64,000 nucleotides of DNA, from contig NZ_JAHDTF010000042.1 of assembly GCF_018531465.1 (NCBI RefSeq), positions 35,603 to 99,602 on the forward strand, written 5' to 3'. Below are positions 8,332-16,210 of this stretch, piece by piece. Each line of letters opens with the position of its first letter. The first letter of the stretch is position 1. This DNA is from Sphaerisporangium fuscum (lineage in GTDB: Bacteria > Actinomycetota > Actinomycetes > Streptosporangiales > Streptosporangiaceae). Both the position numbers and the translations under genes were made by a program. The notes under the pieces were generated by a model. That model was not told the origin of the DNA and searched no databases. It was given only the letters and a program-made list of their open reading frames with translations.

Positions 8332-9255
8332 TCACTCCGAGAGCCGGCGCGCCTGTCGTACTTCACGGTCGATCGCCCAGGCGTCCGCCACCGGGCCCAG
8401 GTGTCCGAGCTTGTCGGGGTTGATCACCAGGCGGATCGCCTGGATCCGCCCGTCGAGGACATCGAGCGCCAGGGTGTGGAGCACCTTGCCGTCCCGGTCG
8501 CGGACGATCGCGCCCGGCTGGCCGTTCAGCTCGTTCGGCTCGACCGTCATGTCGAACCGGGCCATCAGGGGGAAGACGGAGGCGAGCAGCCGGGCCACGT
8601 TCTCCGCACCCATGACGGCCCTGGCCAGCTGCGGGGCCTTGCCGCCGCCGTCGCCGACCATCGACACGTCGGCGGCGAGCATCTCCCGCAGGCCGGCGAC
8701 GTCGCCTTCGCGAAGGGCGTCGAAGAACCGCGACGCCAGTTCCTCCCGCTCTTTGCGGTCCGCTTCGAAGCGGGGCCGGCCTGCGGCCATGTGACGGCGC
8801 GCCCGTACGACGAGCTGCCGGCACGCCGCCTCCGAACGTCCCACCGCCGCCGCGACCTCGGGAAAGCCGAAGTCGAACACCTCCCGCAGGACGAAGACCG
8901 CGCGCTCGAGCGGGCTGAGCCGTTCCAGCAGGAGCAGGGCCGCCATCGACAGGGAGTCGGCCAGCTCCGCCGAACGCTCCGGATCCTCGTAAGGGTCGGC
9001 GAGAAGCGGCTCGGGGAGCCACGGCCCGACGTACTCCTCCCGCCGGACACGGGCCGAGCGCAGCACGTCGATCGAGATCCGGGTCACCGTGGCCGACAGG
9101 AAGGCCTTGACCGACCTGGGTTGCGTCGGGGAGGCCTCGTAGCGCAGCCAGGCCTCCTGGACCGCGTCCTCGGCCTCGCTCACGCCGCCCAGTATCCGGT
9201 AGGCGATCGAGAACAGCAGCGGCCGCAGCTGCTGGAATTCCTCGGTCCTGGTCAC
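8332..9255 (-). CDS. sigJ: ECF41-type sigma factor with C-terminal SnoaL-like domain (SigJ family)
   Basis: 307 residues. Sigma region 2 (FQQLRPLLFSIAYRILGGVSEAEDAVQEAWLR) and region 4 (SPLERAVFVLREVFDFGFPEVAAAVGRSEAACRQL) are followed by the ~120-residue SnoaL-like domain and the NPDKL motif near the C-terminus, characteristic of ECF41. In that group the C-terminal extension tunes activity in place of a separate anti-sigma. GTG 9255 is preceded by GGGGGAG. A sequence matching the known ECF41 promoter lies upstream, so it is probably autoregulated. Confidence 0.92.
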   Translation of the reverse strand: MTRTEEFQQLRPLLFSIAYRILGGVSEAEDAVQEAWLRYEASPTQPRSVKAFLSATVTRISIDVLRSARVRREEYVGPWLPEPLLADPYEDPERSAELADSLSMAALLLLERLSPLERAVFVLREVFDFGFPEVAAAVGRSEAACRQLVVRARRHMAAGRPRFEADRKEREELASRFFDALREGDVAGLREMLAADVSMVGDGGGKAPQLARAVMGAENVARLLASVFPLMARFDMTVEPNELNGQPGAIVRDRDGKVLHTLALDVLDGRIQAIRLVINPDKLGHLGPVADAWAIDREVRQARRLSE

Positions 9256-9296
9256 GTCGACTCCCCCTTGAACCCCTGATCCTCTCAGCCCCATAC

Positions 9297-9323
9297 GACG
9301 TGACACCGGCCGCGCCTGTGACA
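9297..9323 (-). promoter_or_regulatory. ECF41-type promoter (autoregulatory)
   Basis: Read on the minus strand: TGTCACA (9323-9317), exactly 16 nt, then CGTC (9300-9297). This equals the consensus known for ECF41 sigma factors and lies 42 bp upstream of the sigma gene's GTG. Agreement in both boxes and spacing is strong evidence for self-transcription. Confidence 0.8.
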
Positions 9324-9377
9324 TGTCCGGGAACCCGGGCTCCGGAAAAGGGACGTGTCGAGATCCGTTCGGTCTGC

Positions 9378-9383
9378 TAGCGT
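9378..9383 (+). promoter_or_regulatory. Probable -10 hexamer of the thrS-paralogue leader
   Basis: TAGCGT lies 8 nt upstream of the leader-peptide ATG at 9391, which would place the transcript start at or next to that ATG (a leaderless mRNA). A weak -35 (GTGTCG, 9355-9360) sits 17 nt upstream. Confidence 0.45.
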
Positions 9384-9390
9384 TTCCGGC

Positions 9391-9441
9391 ATGAAGCGCG
9401 CTGCTGTGACGACGACGCCGGAGAGTGTCCCGGCGCGCTGA
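9391..9441 (+). CDS. Threonine-rich leader peptide of a ribosome-dependent attenuator
   Basis: A 16-residue ORF, MKRAAVTTTPESVPAR, with three consecutive Thr codons (ACG ACG ACG, 9409-9417), ends 14 nt before a 14-bp GC-rich hairpin and 86 nt before a threonyl-tRNA synthetase-like gene. No Shine-Dalgarno is seen, which fits leaderless translation from the nearby -10. The layout is that of classical attenuation: ribosomes stalling for Thr-tRNA would change folding and let transcription pass the hairpin. GTCCCGG (9427-9433) could pair with the left arm of the hairpin (9462-9468) as antiterminator, with one G-U pair. Confidence 0.75.
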   Translation: MKRAAVTTTPESVPAR

Positions 9442-9454
9442 CAGACGACTTGAT

Positions 9455-9486
9455 CGAAGCCCCGGGGCGAGTGCCCCGGGGCTTCG
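9455..9486 (+). terminator. Attenuator hairpin upstream of the thrS paralogue
   Basis: A perfect 14-bp stem (CGAAGCCCCGGGGC and its complement) with loop GAGT. No U-tract follows, as is common for terminators in high-GC actinomycetes. It stands between the Thr leader peptide and the synthetase gene. Confidence 0.75.
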
Positions 9487-9526
9487 ACGTTCGGTCACTC
9501 GCCTCGCCGTCCGCGAGGAGACCGCG

Positions 9527-10759
9527 ATGCATGATCACCGTAAGCTCGGCCGCGAGCTGGGCCTGTTCGACACCGACCCGCTGATCGGCGCCGGGCTGCC
9601 GTACTGGCTGCCGGACGGGGCCGTGGTGCGGCACACCCTGGAGGAGTACATCCGCGACGCCGAGCGGCGGGCGGGGTACCGGCACGTGTACTCGCCCGTG
9701 CTGGGCAAACGCGAGCTGTACGAGATCTCGGGGCACTGGTCGCACTACAGCGACGACATGTTCCCGCCGATGGACCTCGGGGGTGAGCAGGTCGTCCTGC
9801 GGCCCAGCCTGTGCCCCCACCACGCGTTGATCTACCGCTCCCGCTCGCACAGCTATCGGGAACTGCCCCTGCGGATCGCCGAGCTCGGCGGCATGTACCG
9901 CTCCGAGCTCTCGGGGGTCCTCGGCGGGCTGACCCGTGTACGGGCGATCCAGCTGAACGACGCGCACATCTTCTGCACCCTGGACCAGGTGGCCGACGAG
10001 GCGGGCGCGGCGCTGGAGATGATCCGGCGGGCGTACGAGGCTCTGGGCATCCGGGCCGCCCGTTACCGGCTCTCGCTCCCCGGGCCGGGCGGGAAGTACG
10101 TCGCCGCCCCGGAGATGTGGCGGCGGGCGGCGGCCCTGCTGACCGAGGTGCTCGACCGCTCCGGCCTGGCGTACGAGGCCGGCGAGGGGGAGGCGGCGTT
10201 CTACGGCCCGAAGATCGACGTGCAGATCGCCGACACCGCGGGACGTGAGTCCACCCTGTCCACCGTCCAGGTCGACTTCCACCAGCCGGAGCAGTTCGAT
10301 CTGCACTACATCGGTGCGGACGGCGCGAAACATCGGCCGGTCATGGTGCACCGCAGCATCATCGGCAGCGTGGAGAGGGCCGTCGCGCACCTCATCGAGC
10401 TGCACGGCGGCGCCTTCCCCGCCTGGCTGGCTCCCACCCAGCTGGTGGTGCTGCCCGTCTCCGAGGCCGAGATGCCGGACGCCGTGCGGCTTGTGGCCAG
10501 GTGTGCGGATCTGGGGCTGCGCGCGGAGATCTCGGGCCCGGAACAGGGCAGCCTCGGCGCCCGCGTCCGGGCCGCCCGGCTCGTCCCGTACCAGGCGGTG
10601 ATCGGCGCGAAGGAGGCGGCGGGCGGCCAGGTCGGCCTGCGGCTGCGGGACGGGCACCGGCTGGAGGCGCGGCCGGCCGAGGAGGTGCTGGCGCGCATCG
10701 GCTCGGCCGTCGCCTCCCGGAGCCTGGATCTGTGGGACGCCGTCGACCAACTCCTGTAG
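9527..10759 (+). CDS. Short threonyl-tRNA synthetase paralogue (catalytic and anticodon domains only)
   Basis: 410 residues against about 640-690 for full ThrRS: the N-terminal TGS and editing domains are absent. The class II core is intact. The zinc ligands are conserved as C96 (LRPSLCPHHA), H147 (LNDAHIFC) and H275 (VMVHRSIIGSVERA), and an anticodon-binding domain follows from about residue 300. ATG 9527 has GAGGAG 6 nt upstream. It may serve as a second ThrRS under threonine starvation or when the housekeeping enzyme is inhibited. Lack of an editing domain predicts mis-charging with Ser unless corrected elsewhere. The Thr leader upstream supports true ThrRS activity. Confidence 0.88.
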   Translation: MHDHRKLGRELGLFDTDPLIGAGLPYWLPDGAVVRHTLEEYIRDAERRAGYRHVYSPVLGKRELYEISGHWSHYSDDMFPPMDLGGEQVVLRPSLCPHHALIYRSRSHSYRELPLRIAELGGMYRSELSGVLGGLTRVRAIQLNDAHIFCTLDQVADEAGAALEMIRRAYEALGIRAARYRLSLPGPGGKYVAAPEMWRRAAALLTEVLDRSGLAYEAGEGEAAFYGPKIDVQIADTAGRESTLSTVQVDFHQPEQFDLHYIGADGAKHRPVMVHRSIIGSVERAVAHLIELHGGAFPAWLAPTQLVVLPVSEAEMPDAVRLVARCADLGLRAEISGPEQGSLGARVRAARLVPYQAVIGAKEAAGGQVGLRLRDGHRLEARPAEEVLARIGSAVASRSLDLWDAVDQLL

Positions 10760-10770
10760 GAACTCGCCGG

Positions 10771-11625
10771 CTAGGCGGCTTCGGTGTCGGCGCGCAGAGT
10801 GCTGGGTTTGTTGGTGATGACGCCGTCCACGCCGTAGGAGATCAGGCGGCGCATGACGTGGGGGTCGTTCACCGTCCAGGTGTAGACGTCCATGTGATTG
10901 TGGTGCACGCTCCGGACGTACCGGGGCGTCACCTCCCCGTACGGCGGGATGATCAGGTTGGCGTAGCGTGCCAGCTTGGGGAGTCGCGTGGCCTTGGGCG
11001 TGCCGATGAGGCCGGTGGGGACGGCGGGCATGAGGCGGTGGAACCTGCGAATCGACTTCCAGTCGAACGACTGCACGATCACGCGGCCCGGACGCAGCCA
11101 GGAGGGGCTGCGCCGCAGCTCACGGGCGATGCGTGCCTCGATTCCGGGGTAGAGGCGGGGCAACTTGATCTCCAGGAGCAGCCCGAGGCCTCTTCCGCGC
11201 ATCGTGCTCAGCAGGTGCCGGAGCGTGGGCACGCGCTCTCCCCGGTACCGGGAGGAGAACCACGAGCCGGCGTCCAGCTTGCGGATCTCGGCCAGGGTGA
11301 AGTCCCGCACCCTCCAGGGGGCTCGACGGGGGAAGACCTTCTCGACGTCGGTGGTCCGGGTGAGGGTCGGGTCGTGGATGACGATCAGCTGGTGGTCCTT
11401 CGTCTCCTGGACGTCGAACTCGATCATGTCGGCGTGCTGGCGGGACGCCAGGGTGAAGGCGGCGATGGTGTTCTCGGGCGCGTGCGCCGACGCGCCGCGG
11501 TGCGCGACGTACATGATCGCGGCTTTGGCGGCGGCGCCCGGGACGGAAGCGGGTGCGGCGGCCGGAACCGCCGCGGTCAGAGTCGTCAGAGTGGTCGTGG
11601 TGATGAGGCCGAGTCGTCGCAACAT
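10771..11625 (-). CDS. Secreted glycerophosphodiester phosphodiesterase
   Basis: 284 residues with an N-terminal signal peptide (hydrophobic to about residue 33). The GDPD signature is clear: AHRGASAHAPENTIAAF, then MIEFDVQETKDHQLIVIHDPTL with the metal-binding Glu/Asp and catalytic His, LLEIKL, and a C-terminal VYTWTVNDPHVMRRLISYGVDGVITNKP. It would release sn-glycerol 3-phosphate from glycerophosphodiesters or teichoic-acid-type polymers outside the cell. It is convergent with the ThrRS paralogue (11-bp gap). Confidence 0.92.
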   Translation of the reverse strand: MLRRLGLITTTTLTTLTAAVPAAAPASVPGAAAKAAIMYVAHRGASAHAPENTIAAFTLASRQHADMIEFDVQETKDHQLIVIHDPTLTRTTDVEKVFPRRAPWRVRDFTLAEIRKLDAGSWFSSRYRGERVPTLRHLLSTMRGRGLGLLLEIKLPRLYPGIEARIARELRRSPSWLRPGRVIVQSFDWKSIRRFHRLMPAVPTGLIGTPKATRLPKLARYANLIIPPYGEVTPRYVRSVHHNHMDVYTWTVNDPHVMRRLISYGVDGVITNKPSTLRADTEAA

Positions 11626-11797
11626 GGGTCTCCCCGGGTCTGACGGTGCCTTACGCCCTCAATCTGACACGGGGTGACAACCAAGAGTTGATGGTTGAGT
11701 AACCGCTGGATGCCGCATGGATGAGCATTTGCCGCATGACTGTACATATCAACCTGTCCAGGTACGGCCACCGGGTTTCCCGAGGCGCCTCTGGAGG

Positions 11798-11822
11798 GCG
11801 GCGTGACGGCCCGTCACGCCGC
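11798..11822 (-). terminator. Hairpin terminator after the FAD-monooxygenase gene
   Basis: A 12-bp perfect inverted repeat (GCGGCGTGACGG and complement) around a single central base, 38 bp past the monooxygenase stop codon. Confidence 0.7.
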
Positions 11823-11860
11823 TTGGTTGATCAGCAGAGGAGCGGCCTCCCCGGATGGCC

Positions 11861-13444
11861 TTACTCTGCTCTGCCCTTTTGAAGGACGGCGGTGACCTGC
11901 CGGAGGTAGTCGTCCACCTGCTCGGGCCGTTCCGTCACGATGCCCAGGTAGCCGTCCGGGCGGACCAGGACGAGCAGTCCGGCGGTCGCGTCGAATCCGT
12001 AGAGCCGATCCACCTGCCCGCTGTGGTCGACGACGGCGTCGGCCCCCGCCGCCTCCCCTGGGCGCCTGATCAGGTGCACGTGGACCGAAGGGCCGTATCG
12101 CTCAGCGGATCCGGCATCCGTCGGGATGCCGCCCGCGCCGAGGATGAGCAGCGTGAAATGCACGCCCCGGAACAGGTCGAACAGCCGTACGCGACGGCCG
12201 GTCGTGTCCTGGCACCAGGCGTCCGGCGCGCGGTCCCCCGCCCGCAGACCGCTCGGGGTGGCGCGGCCCTGATCCGCCAGCGGGCCCGCGTGGTAGTTGA
12301 GCCGGAGTTGGAAGATGTCCGGCTCGCCGCCCCGCTCGTCCCCGGATGGCGAGCGGAAGTTCCCGCGATGCAGGCGGGTCGACACGCCCAGCACGTCCGC
12401 GGCGACCGGCAGCCGTTCCGCCTCATACGTGTCGAGCAACGCCTCCGGGGCGCCGGACAGGACGCCGGCGAGCTTCCAGCCGAGGTTGTAGGCGTCCTGG
12501 ACGCTGGTGTTCAGGCCCTGCCCGCTCGCGGAGGAATGCACGTGCGCGGCGTCGCCGGCCAGGAACACCCGGCCCACCCGGTACCGGTCCACCATCCGGA
12601 CGTTGATCCGGTAGAGCGAGATCCAGTTCAGGTCGCGCAGCACGATGTCGGTGCGGCCGGACCGTTCCTCCAGCAGCTTCCGCACCGACTCCAGCGTCAG
12701 TTCCGGCACGCTGCCGGCGTCCACGGAGGCGACGAACTGGTAGAGGTCGGTGCCGGGCATCGACCACAGGGAGAAACGCCGGGTGAGGTCGCCGCCGCTG
12801 GTCAGGATGTGGCAGTGATCGCCCTCCAGGCCATCGGCCCTGACGTCGCCGATCAGAGTGCGCTCGCTCTCGAAGGTCTCCCCCTCGAAGCCCACACCGA
12901 GCGTCTTGCGGACGAGGCTGCGACCTCCGTCCGCGCCGACCAGGTATCCGGCCCGCACCTGCTCGGCGCCTCCGTCACCAACCAGGGTCACGGTCACCCC
13001 GTCATCGTCCTGGCTGAATCCGGTCACCTCGGTGCCCAGGTCGACACGACCGCCGAGCTCGACGAACCGGTCGTGCAGAATGCGGTCGGTCCGCCACTGC
13101 GGGAGCAGCCATGTGCCGGGGTAGGGGACACCGGTCCCGGAGGCGACCGGCCGGATGCCCAGCAGGTCGGTGACCGTGCGGGTCCACCGCACCTCGCTGC
13201 CCGAGTAGAGGCGGAAGGCCGGGAACGGAGCTCCCTGGGCCAGCACCGCGTCGATCACACCGAGATCGTCGAACACCTCCAGGGTGCGGGGTTGAAGGCC
13301 CTTCGCGCGGGACCCGGCGAACAGCCGGTCCGCCCGGTCCACGATCCGGCAGTCGATCTTCCGGCGGGCCAGTTCACAGGCCAGCGTGAGCCCGGTCGGC
13401 CCGGCTCCGGCGATCAGCACCGGCACGTCCGCCTTTTCGTTCAT
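11861..13444 (-). CDS. FAD-dependent aromatic monooxygenase (class A)
   Basis: 527 residues. The Rossmann motif GAGPTGLTLACELARR (residues ~12-27), the DG-type stretch YLVGADGGRSLVRK and the second FAD motif VGRVFLAGDAAHVHSSASGQGLN (from ~293) define an FAD_binding_3 hydroxylase of the PheA/TfdB/polyketide-hydroxylase type, with a thioredoxin-like C-terminal domain. It probably hydroxylates a phenolic or polyketide-like compound with NAD(P)H and O2. Its ATG overlaps the stop of the tetR gene (ATGA), so the regulator and enzyme form one operon. No biosynthetic cluster surrounds it; detoxification is possible. Confidence 0.9.
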   Translation of the reverse strand: MNEKADVPVLIAGAGPTGLTLACELARRKIDCRIVDRADRLFAGSRAKGLQPRTLEVFDDLGVIDAVLAQGAPFPAFRLYSGSEVRWTRTVTDLLGIRPVASGTGVPYPGTWLLPQWRTDRILHDRFVELGGRVDLGTEVTGFSQDDDGVTVTLVGDGGAEQVRAGYLVGADGGRSLVRKTLGVGFEGETFESERTLIGDVRADGLEGDHCHILTSGGDLTRRFSLWSMPGTDLYQFVASVDAGSVPELTLESVRKLLEERSGRTDIVLRDLNWISLYRINVRMVDRYRVGRVFLAGDAAHVHSSASGQGLNTSVQDAYNLGWKLAGVLSGAPEALLDTYEAERLPVAADVLGVSTRLHRGNFRSPSGDERGGEPDIFQLRLNYHAGPLADQGRATPSGLRAGDRAPDAWCQDTTGRRVRLFDLFRGVHFTLLILGAGGIPTDAGSAERYGPSVHVHLIRRPGEAAGADAVVDHSGQVDRLYGFDATAGLLVLVRPDGYLGIVTERPEQVDDYLRQVTAVLQKGRAE

Positions 13445-14022
13445 CGGTCTCCTTGGGCGGGGAAGGTTCGGGTCAGCAGGGGCACGAGCAGGTCGTCCAC
13501 CAGGTCGGCCAGGAAGTCGTGGTCGAGCGGCCGGCCGAGGATCGTCCGGCGCATGATCTGGCCCTCGGCCACCTCGTGGGCCCGCTCGGACGAGGTGCCC
13601 TCGGGGACCTCACCGCGGGCCACGGCCCGCTCCACGATGGTCAGGAACGGTCCGAGGTCTTCGTCCGCCACGTGTTGCCGCAGGGCCTCGGCCAGTTCGG
13701 CGTCGATCCGCATCGCGTGGATCAGCCCGGTCATCATGGTCACGTAGCGGTCGTCGAGCCGCGCGCACATCATGGTCAACGCGGCCAGCAGATCGCCGCG
13801 CAGGGTGCCGGTGTCCGGGACGTCGACGACGAGCTCGGCGTCGTGCGCGTCCAGAGCGGCCTTGACGAGTTCCGCTTTCCCCCGCCATCGGCGGTAGATG
13901 GTCGCCTTGCTGGCATGCGCCCGCTGGGCGACCAGGTCCATGGTCAGCGCCGGGTAGCCGATCTCCCCCAGCACCTCGATCGTCGCCGCCAGGATCGCCT
14001 GCTCCCGGGCAATGCCTCTCAT
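13441..14022 (-). CDS. TetR/AcrR family repressor
   Basis: 193 residues from ATG 14022 (MRGIAREQAILAATIEVLGEIGY). The helix-turn-helix reads ALTMDLVAQRAHASKATIYRRWRGKAELV (residues ~23-51), followed by an all-helical ligand domain. It is translationally coupled to the FAD-monooxygenase and divergent from an alpha/beta hydrolase, with a palindrome in the shared upstream region. It probably represses both units until a substrate-like ligand binds. Confidence 0.9.
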   Translation of the reverse strand: MRGIAREQAILAATIEVLGEIGYPALTMDLVAQRAHASKATIYRRWRGKAELVKAALDAHDAELVVDVPDTGTLRGDLLAALTMMCARLDDRYVTMMTGLIHAMRIDAELAEALRQHVADEDLGPFLTIVERAVARGEVPEGTSSERAHEVAEGQIMRRTILGRPLDHDFLADLVDDLLVPLLTRTFPAQGDR

Positions 14023-14045
14023 CACATCGACCTCAAGTGAACGAA

Positions 14046-14055
14046 ACGGTACCGT
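14046..14055. promoter_or_regulatory. Palindromic TetR-type operator
   Basis: ACGGTACCGT is a perfect 10-bp palindrome 24 bp upstream of the tetR start, flanked by AAGTG on the left and CACTT on the right with slightly unequal spacing. The gap also contains the promoter of the divergent alpha/beta hydrolase, so one repressor could control both. Confidence 0.6.
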
Positions 14056-14125
14056 ACACTTCCCAGCGTAAGCCGGACCGGACAGCGGGCGGCAACGGCG
14101 TCTGGTTTCACGAGGGGCAAGGCGA

Positions 14126-14986
14126 ATGAGCGGCAAGACGGCGATCGAGTGGCATGACGGTGCGGTGACGTCGGGAGGCGGGACGACGATCGCGTTTCTC
14201 AGCCACGGGCACGGGCCCGGGCTGGTGGTGATCCCCGGGAACAACCGGCGCGCCCACCATTACGGGGCCCTGGCACAGAGGCTGTCGGATACGTACACGG
14301 TGCACGTGATCGAGCGGCGGGGACGCGGCCGGAGTGGACCGCAGGGCCCGGGCTACGGTGTCGAGGCCGAGGTCGACGACGCTATCGCCGTCATGGAGCG
14401 CACGGGCTCACACCTGGTCTTCGGGCACAGCTACGGCGGCCTGGTCGCCCTGCACCTCGGGCTGCGGAAGAAGGTGGCCGCGCTGATGGTGTACGAGCCG
14501 GGCGTGAGCATCGAAGGATCGTTCGACGCCCGCTGGCTGCCGTCTTTCACCCGCTCACTACAGGAGGGCAGGCACACCTCGGCAATGGCGACCTTCCTCA
14601 AGGGCACCCGCCTGGCCCCCATCGGAGACGCGCCGGCGCCGGTCTTCCGCGCGCTGGCGTTCCTGCTGCTCCACGGGGGCGAGGGCCGTGACACGCGGGC
14701 CATGATGGCGACGACGCCGAGGGAAATCGGGGAGATCGCCCGCCTGGACTCCGACGGCACCAGGTACGCGGGCGTCGCGTCCCCCACGCTGCTGATGGGC
14801 GGCGAGAAGTCGCCCGCCTACCTGACCGGCGTGCTCCCCCGCCTGGCAGGAGTGATACCCGACGCCCGGCACCTGATCCTGCCTGGGCTGGACCACAACG
14901 CCCCCGACCTGAACGCGCCCGACGTGGTCGCCGGGCAGATGCGCGCCTTCATCCAGGGGCGGCTCGCCGAGGAGCGCCCCCGGTAG
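14126..14986 (+). CDS. Alpha/beta hydrolase
   Basis: 286 residues. The nucleophile elbow GHSYGG (near residue 99) and C-terminal LDHNAPDL (His near residue 257) fit an alpha/beta hydrolase; IERRGRGRSGPQG is the usual post-oxyanion loop. No signal peptide. It is divergent from the tetR/FAD-monooxygenase operon with a shared operator region, so it may act on the same compound. Substrate unknown. Confidence 0.85.
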   Translation: MSGKTAIEWHDGAVTSGGGTTIAFLSHGHGPGLVVIPGNNRRAHHYGALAQRLSDTYTVHVIERRGRGRSGPQGPGYGVEAEVDDAIAVMERTGSHLVFGHSYGGLVALHLGLRKKVAALMVYEPGVSIEGSFDARWLPSFTRSLQEGRHTSAMATFLKGTRLAPIGDAPAPVFRALAFLLLHGGEGRDTRAMMATTPREIGEIARLDSDGTRYAGVASPTLLMGGEKSPAYLTGVLPRLAGVIPDARHLILPGLDHNAPDLNAPDVVAGQMRAFIQGRLAEERPR

Positions 14987-15021
14987 CGAGGACGACCCGT
15001 CGTACCACCGGGACGGCTGGG

Positions 15022-15058
15022 GCGGGGCCCCGGCGACAGGGCGACACCGAGGCCCCGC
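15022..15058 (+). terminator. Hairpin terminator after the alpha/beta hydrolase
   Basis: GCGGGGCC (15022-15029) pairs with GGCCCCGC (15051-15058), with two further G-C pairs inside after a mismatch. It lies 36 bp after the hydrolase stop. Confidence 0.55.
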
Positions 15059-15311
15059 GGAGCCGGCGCCACTATCGGTGGCCTTTTCGATCTCGTGACG
15101 GCGGGCCGACGGGGTCGGAAACGGTGATCGAAATTACGGTAAAGAGCCTGGACCCGTCCCTGAGAGCTCCGGGAAAGCGCAGCCTATCCCCCTTATCCGA
15201 TGACCATGGCGGACGAGAAGCGCGGCGATAGGGACCGGATAGCGACCCCTAATACCTTCGATATTGCAGCAAGGGAAACGCCGCCGCCAGCAAGCCGAGG
15301 GGTCAGCCGAA
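15059..15311. other. Non-coding interval before a small secreted-peptide gene
   Basis: No gene supported. The sequence is locally less GC-rich (15120-15265), which fits a promoter region, but I cannot assign -35/-10 boxes with confidence. Confidence 0.4.
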
Positions 15312-15509
15312 ATGAAGAAAATCATGAAGACCACCGCCGCCCGGATCGCATTCGTCACGATCGTCGCCGCCGGTGGCTGTGCTTCTCTCACCACGCTGGC
15401 CGCGGCCGCGACCACCGGTTCCACGCCTGCTGACACGGTGGTCACCCCGGTGACGACGCCGACCCCGACCCCGCCCCCCACCACCGACGGCGGAACGCCA
15501 TGGGGATGA
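15312..15509 (+). CDS. Small secreted Thr/Pro-rich peptide
   Basis: 65 residues. A Lys-rich start (MKKIMKTTAAR) and a hydrophobic core ending in LAAAATT form a typical signal peptide of about 33 residues; the mature part is a short Thr/Pro tail (VVTPVTTPTPTPPPTTDGG). GAGGGG lies 9 nt upstream of the ATG. A hairpin follows the stop. No family recognised; function unknown. Confidence 0.6.
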   Translation: MKKIMKTTAARIAFVTIVAAGGCASLTTLAAAATTGSTPADTVVTPVTTPTPTPPPTTDGGTPWG

Positions 15510-15532
15510 GCATTCCCTGACGTCCGACGCGG

Positions 15533-15551
15533 CCGGAGCCGAGAGCTCCGG
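15533..15551 (+). terminator. Short hairpin after the secreted-peptide gene
   Basis: CCGGAGC, 5-nt loop, GCTCCGG, 24 nt after the stop of the small secreted peptide. Confidence 0.55.
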
Positions 15552-15560
15552 TCGCGCTCA

Positions 15561-15619
15561 CGCGTTTCCGTCCCGCCATGAATCCCTGACCCCGATCGTG
15601 AATCCGGGACGGAAACGCG
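15561..15619. repeat. Perfect 15-bp inverted repeat with a 29-nt loop
   Basis: CGCGTTTCCGTCCCG (15561-15575) and its exact complement (15605-15619). It lies between convergent genes (secreted peptide on plus, phosphodiesterase on minus) and could be a bidirectional terminator, but the long loop is unusual and a structured RNA is possible. Confidence 0.6.
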
Positions 15620-15690
15620 CGGACCGTATATGGCATCCACATGAATAACCGTGGCATTTCCCTGAAATCATTCTCCGAGAAAGGCGTCCG

Positions 15691-16173
15691 TCAGGTGACC
15701 GGGACGATCTCGGCGCTGAGGAGCCGGCCTTCTTCGATACGCAGGAGACCGATGGTGCCGTGGGGCTGGCGGCGGCGGTCGGTCGGCGAGCCGGGGTTGA
15801 AGATGCGCAGGCCGTCCTCGTAGTGGTCGAGCGGGATGTGCGAGTGGCCGAAGACCACGAGGTCCGCCGCCGGGAAGCGCCGGCGCATACGCGCCCACCG
15901 CCCCGCGGCCGCGCCGCTGTCGTGGATCATCGCGACCTTCAGCCCCGCGACGTCCAGCTCCAGGGTTTCGGGGGCGTCGACGTCGGGGCCGTCGTTGTTG
16001 CCCTTGACCGCGTGGACCGGCGCGTACGCGGCCAGTTCGTCGAGCACGGTGGCGACACAGACGTCACCGGCGTGCAGGATGAGGTCGGCTCCGCGCAGGT
16101 GTTCGGCCACCCGCGGCGGGCACGACTTCCATCGCCGCGGGGCATGGGTGTCCGAGAGCACCACCACGTTCAC
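15691..16173 (-). CDS. YfcE/MJ0936-type metallophosphoesterase
   Basis: 160 residues carrying all calcineurin-like motifs in order: SDTHAP (residues 7-12), HAGDV (near 35), GNNDGPD (near 58), MIHDSG (near 81) and FGHSHIP (near 107). These coordinate two metals for phosphodiester hydrolysis. Length matches the small YfcE/MJ0936 group. Physiological substrate unknown. It stands alone, 37 bp from the end of the gntR gene on the same strand, and may share its transcript. Confidence 0.9.
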   Translation of the reverse strand: MNVVVLSDTHAPRRWKSCPPRVAEHLRGADLILHAGDVCVATVLDELAAYAPVHAVKGNNDGPDVDAPETLELDVAGLKVAMIHDSGAAAGRWARMRRRFPAADLVVFGHSHIPLDHYEDGLRIFNPGSPTDRRRQPHGTIGLLRIEEGRLLSAEIVPVT

Positions 16174-16210
16174 CGTTCCAGCATGGCACGCACGGACGGC
16201 GAATCGCCTG

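Noticed and set aside
9527..10759. Self-resistance ThrRS of a ThrRS-inhibitor gene cluster
   Set aside because: No antibiotic genes nearby; the Thr attenuator gives a simpler explanation.
11861..14986. Part of an antibiotic biosynthetic cluster (aromatic monooxygenase, hydrolase, TetR)
   Set aside because: No polyketide, peptide-synthetase or tailoring genes around it.
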